From NCBI RefSeq assembly GCF_945957345.1, contig NZ_CAMFKW010000021.1, forward strand, positions 1 to 64,000: 64,000 nucleotides of DNA. The letters are read 5' to 3'. This DNA comes from an uncultured Allobosea sp. (GTDB taxonomy: Bacteria; Pseudomonadota; Alphaproteobacteria; Rhizobiales; Beijerinckiaceae). The notes beneath the pieces were generated by a model. That model worked only from the letters and a program-made list of their open reading frames with translations. It was not told the DNA's origin and made no database searches. Positions 1 through 15,783 of the stretch are shown here, one piece after another (the stretch's first letter is position 1; the number at the start of each line of letters is the position of its first letter). The translations under genes were made by a program, and so were the position numbers.

Positions 1-2
1 CC

Positions 3-4637
<4,635 letters not shown>

Positions 4638-4652
4638 GCGAACGCCACCCCG

Positions 4653-4675
4653 CCGGGGCCGTCACGGCTCCGGCA
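4653..4675 (+). other. stem-loop between gltB and gltD
   Basis: A 10-bp GC-rich stem (GCCGGGGCCG against CGGCTCCGGC, one G-T pair) closes a TCA loop 15 bp after the gltB stop. No T-run follows, so it is more likely an mRNA processing or stability structure setting the gltB:gltD ratio than a terminator. The role is inference. Confidence 0.3.
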
Positions 4676-4735
4676 TCTCGATCAGGTTATGGCACGCGCA
4701 CGGGAACGCCCCGCGCACACGGCGAGAGAAACGGC

Positions 4736-6160
<1,425 letters not shown>

Positions 6161-6173
6161 CGCTGGGCCGGGA

Positions 6174-6512
6174 TCAGGATTGTCCCGGCTCTTCCAGCGG
6201 CCAGATCTCGACGACGCCATGCGCCACGGCGCAGGGCACGCCTGAAACGAGCGCGACGGCTTCCGCCATATCCGCGGCCTCGATGAGGGCGAAGCCGGCG
6301 ATGGGTAGAGCCGTGGTCATGAACGGCCCATCCGTCGTGCTAACCCCGGTGGCATCCGGATTACGCACCTGCACCGGGCTTCCAGCCATGCCCATGACGG
6401 CACCGCGCGCGACGAGTGCCGCATCCTGGACATGGGCCGCGTCGCGGATTTCGGGCGCGGTACGGTCATAGCCGGCCCGGTCGCCATAGCCGATCGTGAC
6501 GAATCTGGGCAT
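6174..6512 (-). CDS. YCII-related domain protein
   Basis: 112-residue protein that looks like the YCII/DGPF ferredoxin-like fold family, small alpha/beta proteins of mostly unknown function often placed near sigma factors or oxygenases. Supporting features are the [10 protein letters not shown] opening strand, a central GVSTTDGPF segment (the usual DGPF-type motif) and a C-terminal [10 protein letters not shown] strand. The start at 6512 is fixed by a strong Shine-Dalgarno GGAGGAGG seven bases upstream; an earlier GTG is less likely. It is convergent with gltD, 13 bp away. Specific role unknown. Confidence 0.75.
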   Translation of the reverse strand: MPRFVTIGYGDRAGYDRTAPEIRDAAHVQDAALVARGAVMGMAGSPVQVRNPDATGVSTTDGPFMTTALPIAGFALIEAADMAEAVALVSGVPCAVAHGVVEIWPLEEPGQS

Positions 6513-6815
6513 CGCTGTGCCTCCTCCGCTCACCATCAATCCTGCGGATGCGCGGCGGTTCCGTGATCCGCGCCGCGCTCGTGCCCCTCATACCTGTGAA
6601 GCTCTGTTCACGGGCGCGGCCCCCGCTATGATCGCCGCCATGGAATCGAACCCGAAGGGGAAGCAGGCGCCGCGCCGTCGCTTCCATTGCCGCACCCGCG
6701 GACCTGTCTGCGCCCCGCGCTTCACCTCGCGGGGCTGACCGGGAACGCATTGTCGTCTCATCGTCAGCCTTTGTCGGCGCGCTCCTGCGCGCATGCCTGA
6801 CTTCATGAGATTCCG
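6513..6815 (+). other. leader region upstream of the ABC-F gene
   Basis: A 303-bp stretch without a clear gene. It holds a TATGAT hexamer at 6627–6632 with only a weak upstream element, a 32-codon frame starting at ATG 6642, and a perfect hairpin at 6712–6735 (GCCCCGCG, 8-base loop, CGCGGGGC) that overlaps the end of that frame. No T-run follows the hairpin. A regulatory leader is possible but not shown. Confidence 0.3.
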
Positions 6816-8330
<1,515 letters not shown>

Positions 8331-8409
8331 AGGGACGGCTGAAGCGAACGATTGGACTTTGCGGCGACGCCGGCTGAAGCTCGGCGCCGACCTCACACGA
8401 GCCTGCCGC

Positions 8410-8985
8410 ATGCCGAAGAAACCTGTTCCGCACCCGGTTCTATCGACGCCGCGTCTGCGCCTGCGCCAGTTTCGCACCGACGATGTGGACGCGATGCATG
8501 CCTGCTTTGCCGATCCAGACGCGATGCGCTTCTGGAACACGCCTGTTCATACAAGACTGATCGAAACCGAGCGCTCCGTGCGCAACTTCATCGACTGCAC
8601 GCCGTCCTATTACCGGTTCTGGGCCGTCGCCGATGCCGAAACCGATCGCTGCCTGGGCCTGGTCAATTACCATGACGGCCATATCCGCAGCCGGCGGGCG
8701 AGTATCGGCTACATCATCGACCCGGAGCATCATCGGCAAGGCATCGCCATGGAGGCGGTGACGGCGATGCTCGATTTCTGCTTCGGCGAACTCGGTCTGC
8801 ATCGCCTCCAGGCCTTCATCCATCCGGAGAACCAGGCGTCGCTCCGCCTGATCGAGAAGCTCGGTTTCCGTCGCGAGGGCCTGCTGCGTGACCATCTGCG
8901 GGTTGGGGAAGATTGGCGGGATGACGCGCTCTACGCCCTGCTGACTGCCGAATGGCGTTCTCCGGTTCAGCGCGGCCAGCGGTAG
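8410..8985 (+). CDS. GNAT N-acetyltransferase, RimJ/RimL type
   Basis: 191-residue acetyltransferase of the GNAT fold (RimJ/RimL subgroup), acting on protein N-termini or small amines. It opens with the LSTPRLRLRQF strand. The acetyl-CoA loop is read from HHRQGIAMEAV, and the C-terminal part carries HPENQASLRLIEKLGF, typical of this subgroup. ATG 8410 is chosen because upstream codons add no conserved sequence. The last 19 bp overlap the convergent SGNH hydrolase gene. Substrate unknown. Confidence 0.88.
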   Translation: MPKKPVPHPVLSTPRLRLRQFRTDDVDAMHACFADPDAMRFWNTPVHTRLIETERSVRNFIDCTPSYYRFWAVADAETDRCLGLVNYHDGHIRSRRASIGYIIDPEHHRQGIAMEAVTAMLDFCFGELGLHRLQAFIHPENQASLRLIEKLGFRREGLLRDHLRVGEDWRDDALYALLTAEWRSPVQRGQR

Positions 8986-10172
8986 TCGTCGAGCCGCCCC
9001 GAGACCGGGTCCGGCGCGATGCCCTGACCGAAGACGCGTTCGAGCTGGATGGCGGCATCGCCGCGCCCGCGCGCCTCGGTGATCGAGGCGAGCAGCGGTT
9101 GCTCGGAGGCCGTGGCCAGGCCGGTGAGCGGCTGGATCGGCCCGGCGAGCGGGCGCGCCTGCAAGGCGGCGGGCAGGCCGATCGTGGGCACGCCCGCGAC
9201 CATCTGGTCGATCAGGCGCTCGACGCCGCCGGGCTGGAGCTCGGGGGCGGTCGGGGCGCCGGTCTCGGGCGAGACGGGCAGGGCGATGACGCTGCTCTGC
9301 GGCGCGGTCTCGATCATGCGGCGGATGACGAGGTCGACGAAATGCGCGGCCTTGCGCGCGCCAGCGGCGGTGAAATGGATGCCGTCGCCGAGACGCAGCC
9401 GCACCGGCTGGCCGGATACGTCGGGGCCGGTCGCCGTATAGCGGTTCTCGGCATCGACGAAGCCGCCCCAGAGATCGACATATTGCCCGCCCGCCTTCTC
9501 GACGCGCTGGCGATAGAGATCGTTGAGGGTGACGAGATCGGCGGAGAGGCGCCCGTTCTGCATCGGCGGCGCGCCGACCCAGATCAGCGGCACGCGCTTG
9601 CCGGCGAAGGCGTTGGCGATGGCGTCGACACGGTCGCGATAGAGCTCGAGCCAGCGCGGGCTCAAGGGCTCGTGGACGGCTTCGCCCTCGCGGATCGGCT
9701 GGCGATCGTTGAGGCCGAGCAGGATGACGCCGATGCTGATCTTCTGGTCGCTGGCGAGGAGATCGGAGACGGCTTTCGGCCAGTCGTAGAAATCGCTACG
9801 GACGAGGCCGGAATCGGGCTTGGCCTTGTGGACCACCTCGACATCCGGGCGATTGTTGAGGGCGTCGTCCAGTCCATTCGCCAGGAGATTGGCGAGGGAA
9901 TCGCCCATCACCACGATATGGCTGCTGACATCAACCTTGGGGATGATCGGGTCGTCGCGGACGATGACGGGGGCCTCGCGGCGGCGGACCACAGGCGCGA
10001 CGCGCTGGCGCGGCTGCGGCGCCACGGTCCGTGGCTGAGCTGGCAGTTGCCAGAACATCTGGAACAGGCTGCGCTGCTGCTGTTGCGGCTGCTGGGCGAG
10101 GGAGATCGGCCCGCCCGTCAGGAGGAGCAGGCAGGCGGCAACCAGAACCATGGCGAGCGAGCGCAGGCGCAT
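8967..10172 (-). CDS. secreted SGNH hydrolase (DUF459)
   Basis: 401-residue exported protein. It has a Sec signal peptide (residues 1–26, cleavage near LAQ), a Gln/Pro/Arg-rich linker (27–75), then a DUF459 SGNH-hydrolase domain. Block I is VVMGDSLAN with Ser92 as nucleophile, block III is GLNDR and block V is GDGIHF with the Asp and His of the triad. The family is predicted to be a periplasmic esterase, probably acting on glycans. It lies head to tail with the lytic transglycosylase gene (54 bp), so both may act at the cell wall. Confidence 0.85.
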   Translation of the reverse strand: MRLRSLAMVLVAACLLLLTGGPISLAQQPQQQQRSLFQMFWQLPAQPRTVAPQPRQRVAPVVRRREAPVIVRDDPIIPKVDVSSHIVVMGDSLANLLANGLDDALNNRPDVEVVHKAKPDSGLVRSDFYDWPKAVSDLLASDQKISIGVILLGLNDRQPIREGEAVHEPLSPRWLELYRDRVDAIANAFAGKRVPLIWVGAPPMQNGRLSADLVTLNDLYRQRVEKAGGQYVDLWGGFVDAENRYTATGPDVSGQPVRLRLGDGIHFTAAGARKAAHFVDLVIRRMIETAPQSSVIALPVSPETGAPTAPELQPGGVERLIDQMVAGVPTIGLPAALQARPLAGPIQPLTGLATASEQPLLASITEARGRGDAAIQLERVFGQGIAPDPVSGRLDDYRWPR

Positions 10173-10226
10173 AGGCCGATCCGGCGGTTCCTCTTTGCCC
10201 CATTATAGGCCGGAGCGGGCCCGAAG

Positions 10227-11459
10227 TCAGCGCTTGCCGCGCAGCTTGGTGAGCAGGGCCGGGGTCGGGTAGCCGTCGGCGATCTCGCCGGCGCTGATCT
10301 GGTAGCGGCGGACCGCCTCGCGCGTGCCGGTGCCGATCCGGCCATCGGCATCGTGGTTGTAGAGGCCGATGGCTTTCAGGCGGTTCTGGAGATCGCGGGT
10401 CGCGGCCATGTCGAGGCGCGGCGCCTTGGTCGGCCAGCTCGCCTGGATGGCGGCGCGCCCGGCGATCCGGTCGCCGAGATGGCCGACGGCCATCGCATAG
10501 GCATCCGAGGAATTGTATTTCTTGATGACGTCGAAATTGGCGGTGAGCAGCATCACCGGGCCGGTATGGCCGGCCGGATAGAACAGGCGGCCTTCGCCGG
10601 AGGAGGGCAGGCGGCCGCCATCGGCGCGACGCACGCCGGCAGAGGCGAAGCTGGCGAAGCTCGCCTTGTCCAGGCGATAGTCGAAGCCATCCGGCAGCGT
10701 CACCTCCATGCCCCAGGGCAGGCCGGGCACCCAACCATAGCCCTTGAGGTAATTGGCGGTGGAGGCGATGGCGTCGCTCGACGAGGTCCAGATGTCGGCA
10801 TGGCCGTTGCCGGTCCAGTCGACCGCGTATTTCATGTAGCTCGACGGCATGAACTGGGTATGGCCCATGGCGCCAGCCCAGGAGCCCTTCAGTTCGCTGC
10901 GCTCGACATAGCCCTTCTCGATCAGTTCGAGGGCGGTCAGCAGTTCATCGCGGAAGAAGTCGCCGCGGTAGCGAATCGAGGCGAGTGTCGCCAGCGAGCG
11001 GATGACGTCCTTGTTGCCCTTGAACGAGCCGAAATTGGTCTCCATGCCCCAGACGCCAAGGACGACCTCCTTGGGCACGCCATAGCGCGCCTCGACCTGG
11101 GAGAGCACAGAGGCATTCTCGGCTGCGGCTTCACGCCCGCGCTGGATGCGCGCGCCGCCGACGGCATTTTCGAGATAGCTCCAGATCGGGGCGCTGAACT
11201 CGGCCTGCTTCTTCGTCAGGGCGACGATCGAGGCGTCAGGCGTCACGTTACGGAAGGCGAGATCGAAGGTCGCGCGCGAGATGCCGCGTGCCTGAGCCTG
11301 CGGCCATAGCCGCTGCAGGAAGATGTCGAAGGAGGCGCTGGCCGGTGTTGCCTGTGCATTGCGCGCATGGGCGCCGGAGACGTTGATCGAGCCGGTCGTC
11401 TGGGCCAGCGCCGGCGCCAGGCTGATCAAGGCCGCAGCTGCGATGACGGACAGGCGCAT
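10227..11459 (-). CDS. lytic murein transglycosylase, MltB-like, with peptidoglycan-binding domain
   Basis: 410-residue periplasmic enzyme that cleaves the MurNAc–GlcNAc bond to leave a 1,6-anhydro end. A signal peptide covers residues 1–20 (ending ALAQ). The MltB-type catalytic domain carries Glu140 in GVWGMETNFGS, followed by the GAMGHTQFMPSSY segment. A peptidoglycan_binding_1 domain forms the last 60 residues (RDLQNRLKAIGLY). ATG 11459 has GGGAG five bases upstream and starts exactly at the signal peptide; an in-frame upstream start would bury it. No lipobox, so soluble rather than outer-membrane anchored. Confidence 0.92.
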   Translation of the reverse strand: MRLSVIAAAALISLAPALAQTTGSINVSGAHARNAQATPASASFDIFLQRLWPQAQARGISRATFDLAFRNVTPDASIVALTKKQAEFSAPIWSYLENAVGGARIQRGREAAAENASVLSQVEARYGVPKEVVLGVWGMETNFGSFKGNKDVIRSLATLASIRYRGDFFRDELLTALELIEKGYVERSELKGSWAGAMGHTQFMPSSYMKYAVDWTGNGHADIWTSSSDAIASTANYLKGYGWVPGLPWGMEVTLPDGFDYRLDKASFASFASAGVRRADGGRLPSSGEGRLFYPAGHTGPVMLLTANFDVIKKYNSSDAYAMAVGHLGDRIAGRAAIQASWPTKAPRLDMAATRDLQNRLKAIGLYNHDADGRIGTGTREAVRRYQISAGEIADGYPTPALLTKLRGKR

Positions 11460-11558
11460 GGACACTCCCGCAGGATACCGGATGGAAACACCTTCACAGC
11501 GCCCTAACAAGATTAATCAGTGGTTAATTCGCTTCTGGAACGTTGCGGTATTCGTGAT

Positions 11559-11587
11559 TTGACAAGCTTCGGCGATTGTCAGACTCT
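11559..11587 (+). promoter_or_regulatory. possible rnk promoter
   Basis: TTGACA at 11559–11564 with GACTCT at 11582–11587, spacing 17. The -35 is perfect; the -10 is weak. It lies about 210 bp upstream of rnk in a 339-bp divergent gap that is more AT-rich than its surroundings and shows no gene. Confidence 0.3.
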
Positions 11588-11798
11588 TGCTCAATGAATA
11601 GCGCGTCCCTCTTCCGCCGCGGTCTGCACCGCTCGGGCAACCTCATCGCGGGCTTCTAGCCCCGGGCCTGTCGCGCGTCGCGCCTCCGGTTCGGGGGGCG
11701 CTCCTCTCACCAATTTCCCTGCGAGTTCGACCTTTCCTGATGCCGCGCGGGTTTGTCCGCCGGCGGGCGCTCGCGTTTTCGATGAAAGACCTGTTCCA

Positions 11799-12209
11799 AT
11801 GACCGCCAAGCGTCCCGCCATCACCGTCACGGCCGCGGACCACGCCATGCTGAGCCGCATCGCGGCCGGCGCGGCCCACACCATGCCCGAGCTTGCCGCC
11901 GAGCTGACCCATGAGCTCGACCGTGCCCGCATCCTCGCCGGGAGCAAGGTCTCCGCCGAGCATGCCCGGATCGGCAGCCGGATCGTCTATCGCGACGAGA
12001 GCACCAAGCGGGAAACGACTGTCACGCTGGTCTGGCCTGAGCATGCCGATATCGAGAAGAACCGGATCTCGGTGATGACGCCGATCGGCGTCGCGCTGAT
12101 CGGCATGGCGGCCGAGCGTTCGATCGACTGGACGACCCGCTCCGGCGATGTGAAGCGCCTGACGGTGCTCGCGGTGCACGAGCCGGCCGAGGAGCCGGCT
12201 GCGTCCTGA
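11799..12209 (+). CDS. rnk: Rnk-type nucleoside diphosphate kinase regulator (GreA/GreB-like)
   Basis: 136 residues with a short N-terminal coiled coil (about 10–50) and a GreA/GreB C-terminal FKBP-like domain (about 50–130). The domain is read from IGSRIVYRDESTKRETTVTLVWP and from ISVMTPIGVALIGM. Rnk binds RNA polymerase near the secondary channel without the Gre cleavage activity, and in other bacteria alters nucleotide and alginate metabolism. The short coiled coil separates it from full GreA. It is convergent with galE, 15 bp apart. Confidence 0.88.
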   Translation: MTAKRPAITVTAADHAMLSRIAAGAAHTMPELAAELTHELDRARILAGSKVSAEHARIGSRIVYRDESTKRETTVTLVWPEHADIEKNRISVMTPIGVALIGMAAERSIDWTTRSGDVKRLTVLAVHEPAEEPAAS

Positions 12210-12224
12210 TCGCGACCGGAAAGC

Positions 12225-13217
12225 TCAGGCGGAGGCGTTCTTCGTCCTGAGCTTTTCTTCCCAGGCGAGCGCCTGGCCGACGATCTCCTCGAGATCGTCA
12301 TGCTCGGGCTGCCAGCCGAGTTCGGCGCGGATACGGTCGGCCCTGGCGATCAGCGAGGCCGGATCGCCGGCACGGCGCTCCGCCAGCGTCACCGGGAAAT
12401 CGACGCCGGAGACCTTCTTCACGACCTCGACGACCTCCTTCACCGAATAGCCCCGGCCATAGCCGCAGTTGAGCGTCAGGCTTGCTCCGCCGCTGCGCAG
12501 ATGGTCGAGCGCGGCGAGATGGGCGCGGGCGAGGTCCGTGACGTGAATATAGTCGCGCACGCAGGTGCCGTCCGGCGTCCCGTAATCGGTGCCGAAGACG
12601 GTCAGGCCGTCGCGCTGGCCGAGCGCCGCCTGGCTCGCGACCTTGATGAGATGGGTGGCGTTCGGCGAGGACTGGCCGGAGCGCAGCTTCGGATCGGCGC
12701 CGGCGACGTTGAAATAGCGCAGCGCGACATAAGAAAAGCCATGCGCCTTCGCCGCGTCCTGCAGCATCCACTCGCTCATCAGCTTGGAGCGGCCATAGGG
12801 GTTGATCGGGTTGAGCGCGATCTCCTCCGGCACCGGCGAGACCGGCGGCTCGCCATAGACGGCGGCGGTGGAGGAGAAGATGACGTGCTTCACACCCTTG
12901 CGGGCTGCACTCTCGATCAGGGCGCGGGTCTTCACCGTATTGTTGAAATAATAGCCCAGAGGATCGGTGACGGATTCCGGAACCACGATCCTGGCGGCGA
13001 AATGCGCAATCTCGGTGATGTCGTATTCGCCGATCAGGCCCTCGACGAGTTCCTGGTTGCCGATATCACCCTGGACGAAGATCGCCTCGGGCGGCACCGC
13101 CCACCAGAAGCCCGTGGAGAGATTGTCGAGCACCACCACCTTCTCGCCGCGGTCCAGCAATTCAAGGACCATATGGCTGCCGATGTAGCCGGCGCCGCCG
13201 GAAACCAATACCGCCAT
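12225..13217 (-). CDS. galE: UDP-glucose 4-epimerase
   Basis: 330-residue extended short-chain dehydrogenase converting UDP-glucose and UDP-galactose using bound NAD. The NAD motif is GGAGYIGSH (residues 7–15). The catalytic pair is in NPYGRSK near residue 145, with FSSTAAVYG before it and an ALRYFNVAGADP segment after it. A GAGAGA-type ribosome site precedes ATG 13217. It is divergent from galU (169 bp), and both feed surface polysaccharide synthesis. Confidence 0.95.
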   Translation of the reverse strand: MAVLVSGGAGYIGSHMVLELLDRGEKVVVLDNLSTGFWWAVPPEAIFVQGDIGNQELVEGLIGEYDITEIAHFAARIVVPESVTDPLGYYFNNTVKTRALIESAARKGVKHVIFSSTAAVYGEPPVSPVPEEIALNPINPYGRSKLMSEWMLQDAAKAHGFSYVALRYFNVAGADPKLRSGQSSPNATHLIKVASQAALGQRDGLTVFGTDYGTPDGTCVRDYIHVTDLARAHLAALDHLRSGGASLTLNCGYGRGYSVKEVVEVVKKVSGVDFPVTLAERRAGDPASLIARADRIRAELGWQPEHDDLEEIVGQALAWEEKLRTKNASA

Positions 13218-13386
13218 CGTCTCTCTCGCCTCATCTTTGTCAGGAACCGGACTTATCGAAAAACCGTTGACGGCTTCTCAAGGCCTGTCAGCTAATACCG
13301 CCTGATGGCCCGCAACCATGACAGTTGTACGGCCGTTCCCATCATCGCCTGGCTTCGGCAAGGCTATTGCGCCCAATGGATTTTTC

Positions 13387-14265
13387 ATGACGAAACGCAT
13401 CCGCAAGGCCGTTCTTCCCGTCGCTGGTCTTGGCACCCGCTTCCTGCCCGCCACCAAGGCGATCCCGAAGGAGATGCTCACCATCGTCGACCGACCGGTC
13501 GTGCAGCATGTCGTGGATGAGGCGCGCGCCGCCGGCATCGAGCATTTCATCTTCGTCACCGGCCGCAACAAGGCTGTGATCGAGGACCATTTCGACATGG
13601 CCTACGAGCTCGACGACACGCTCGCCAAGCGCAACAAGGTGAAGGAGCTGGAGGCGCTGAAGCACGACCTGCCGGCTGCCGGCGCGACCAGCTTCACCCG
13701 CCAGCAGGCGCCGCTGGGCCTGGGCCATGCCGTCTGGTGCGCGCGAGAGATCGTCGGCGAGGAGCCCTTCGCGCTGCTGCTGCCGGACATGCTGCATTAC
13801 AGCGCCGGAAAGGGCTGCCTTGCCGAGATGATCGACGCCTATGAGCAGCATGGCGGCAACCACATTGCCGTCGCGCCGGTGCCGGACGATCAGACGCATC
13901 AATACGGCATTGTCGGCGTCGAGGACGCCAAGGCCAAGGTCTCGAAGATCACCGGCATGGTCGAGAAGCCGGCGAAAGGCACGGCCCCGTCCAACCTGCA
14001 CATTTCCGGTCGCTATATCCTGCAGCCGACGATCTTCAACCTGCTCGCCAACCAGGAAAAGGGCGCAGGCGGCGAGATCCAGCTGACCGATTCGATGATC
14101 GCGCTGTCGCATCTGGAGCCGTTCTTCGCGGTGCGCTTCGACGGCGATATCTACGATGCCGGCTCGAAGATCGGCTTTCTGGCGGCGAATGTCGCCTATG
14201 CGCTCGACCGGGGCGACCTCGGCCCGCAACTGCGCGCGGAAATCGAGAAGCTGCTCGACCGCTGA
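13387..14265 (+). CDS. galU: UTP–glucose-1-phosphate uridylyltransferase
   Basis: 292-residue enzyme making UDP-glucose from UTP and glucose-1-phosphate. The nucleotide-binding signature LPVAGLGTRFLPATKAIPKE lies at residues 9–28. LLLPDMLH supplies the metal-binding Asp, and FDGDIYDAGSKIGFL closes the domain. ATG 13387 is chosen because homologues begin MTKRIRKAV; the 23 upstream in-frame codons show no conservation. Confidence 0.95.
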   Translation: MTKRIRKAVLPVAGLGTRFLPATKAIPKEMLTIVDRPVVQHVVDEARAAGIEHFIFVTGRNKAVIEDHFDMAYELDDTLAKRNKVKELEALKHDLPAAGATSFTRQQAPLGLGHAVWCAREIVGEEPFALLLPDMLHYSAGKGCLAEMIDAYEQHGGNHIAVAPVPDDQTHQYGIVGVEDAKAKVSKITGMVEKPAKGTAPSNLHISGRYILQPTIFNLLANQEKGAGGEIQLTDSMIALSHLEPFFAVRFDGDIYDAGSKIGFLAANVAYALDRGDLGPQLRAEIEKLLDR

Positions 14266-14341
14266 GCCGCGCAGCCGTTCAACTCAGCCCTCGTCCTGAA
14301 GCGCTGTTCCGACTAGGAATGGCGCCTTCAAGGGTGAGGGT

Positions 14342-15253
14342 TTGCGTCTTGCTGACGGTGCAAAGTTGAGTGACCAGAGCCTCGTCTTCGACCGTGCGCT
14401 CGGCCGTTCGCGGTTGAGGCGCGCGCTTGCCGGCGACTATCCGGATTTTCTGCTGCAGCGCGCGGCCGGTGATCTGGAGGAGCGGCTCGGCGCGGTGCTG
14501 CGGGAGTTCGCGGTCGCGGCCGACCTCGGCACGGCCTTGCCTGTGGTCGCGCCGGTGCTGGCGCAACGCGCCGGGCGGCTTCTGCGCATGGCCGAGGCGG
14601 AAGGGACGCCGGCCGATGTCGTCGGCGATCTCGAAAGCCTGCCCTTCGCCGCCGGTTCGCTTGATCTCGCCGTCTCGCTGCTGGCGCTCCATGGCGTCAA
14701 CGACTTGCCCGGCGCGCTCATCCAGATCAAGCGGGCGCTCAGGCCGGACGGCCTGTTCATGGGCTGCCTGCTCGGCGGGCGGACTTTGCAGGAACTCAGG
14801 CAGGCATTGCTCGAAGCCGAGAGCGAGACGACGGGCGGGGTCAGTCCGCGCGTCGCGCCTTTCGCCGACCTGCGCGATCTCGGCGGATTGCTGCAACGGG
14901 CCGGCTTTGCGCTGCCGGTCATCGACAGCGAGATTGTCACGGTGCGCTATCGCGACGCCTTCGGGCTGTTCCGCGACCTGCGCGCCATGGGCTGGGCCAA
15001 TGTGCTCGTGGCCCGGCGTAAGACGCCGCTCCGGCGCGAGACGCTGCTGCGCGCGGCCTCGCTCTATGCCGAGCGCTTTGCCGACCCGGACGGGCGTTTG
15101 CCCGCGACCTTCGAATTCGTCTGGGTCTCCGGCTGGGCCCCGCATGAGAGTCAGCAGAAGCCATTGAAGCCCGGCTCGGCCAAGGCACGATTGGCCGATG
15201 CGCTCGGCGTGCCGGAGATCAAGGCGGGCGAGAAGCCGGGAGGCGCGGAATGA
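14342..15253 (+). CDS. class I SAM-dependent methyltransferase, NDUFAF5/BioC-like
   Basis: About 300 residues. A nucleotide-binding region (DVVGDLESLPFAAGSLDLAV) and the following post-motif (LRPDGLFMG) match class I methyltransferases. The start LVFDRALGRSRLRRAL and the end PATFEFVWVSGWAP resemble the alphaproteobacterial relatives of mitochondrial NDUFAF5, a complex I assembly factor. The first glycine motif is degenerate. TTG 14342 is the outermost start; TTG 14366 fits homologues better. The stop overlaps the next start by ATGA, so translation is coupled to the thioesterase. Confidence 0.8.
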   Translation: MRLADGAKLSDQSLVFDRALGRSRLRRALAGDYPDFLLQRAAGDLEERLGAVLREFAVAADLGTALPVVAPVLAQRAGRLLRMAEAEGTPADVVGDLESLPFAAGSLDLAVSLLALHGVNDLPGALIQIKRALRPDGLFMGCLLGGRTLQELRQALLEAESETTGGVSPRVAPFADLRDLGGLLQRAGFALPVIDSEIVTVRYRDAFGLFRDLRAMGWANVLVARRKTPLRRETLLRAASLYAERFADPDGRLPATFEFVWVSGWAPHESQQKPLKPGSAKARLADALGVPEIKAGEKPGGAE

Positions 15254-15687
15254 GCGAACGCCAGCCGCGCCTGACCCGCGCCGATTTCCGCGTCTTCCGC
15301 GCTATTCCGACGCGCTGGCACGACAACGACGTCTTCGGACACGTCAACAACGTCGTCTATTACGGCTGGTTCGATACGGCGGTGAATGCCTGGCTGATCG
15401 AGAACGGCTTCCTCGACCTTGCCGGCAGCGAGATCGTCGGGCTCGTGGTCGAGACCGGCTGCACCTATTTCGAGAGCGTCGCCTTCCCGGAGACCGTGGA
15501 GGCCGGGATCGCGGTCGAGCGGCTCGGCAACAGCTCCGTCACCTATCGGATCGGCATCTTCCGGCATGGCGGCACGCAGGCGGCGGCGCAAGGGCGCTTC
15601 ACCCATGTCTATGTCGAGCGCGCGAGCCAGAAGCCGGTGCCGATCCCGGCGCCGCTTAGGGGGGCGTTGGCGGCCATCCCGAGCTGA
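15250..15687 (+). CDS. acyl-CoA thioesterase, hotdog fold (4HBT type)
   Basis: 145-residue single hotdog domain. The catalytic-loop signature is WHDNDVFGHVNNVVYYGWFD near residues 24–43; the Asp in DNDVFGH is the usual catalytic residue of the YbgC/FadM group. These enzymes release fatty or aromatic acids from CoA in the cytoplasm. Its ATG overlaps the methyltransferase stop (ATGA), so the two are translated together. Confidence 0.9.
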   Translation: MSERQPRLTRADFRVFRAIPTRWHDNDVFGHVNNVVYYGWFDTAVNAWLIENGFLDLAGSEIVGLVVETGCTYFESVAFPETVEAGIAVERLGNSSVTYRIGIFRHGGTQAAAQGRFTHVYVERASQKPVPIPAPLRGALAAIPS

Positions 15688-15783
15688 AAAGGACCAGCTG
15701 CGCCGGGGAATGTTGTCTCGCGGGCTGAGGCAGGCTATGCCCCTGCCAACCCCTATCGCCGGACCGCCAGGAAGCCTGAGCCC

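Noticed and set aside
14342..15253. BioC (biotin synthesis)
   Set aside because: No bio genes nearby, and the N- and C-terminal sequence fits the NDUFAF5-like group better.
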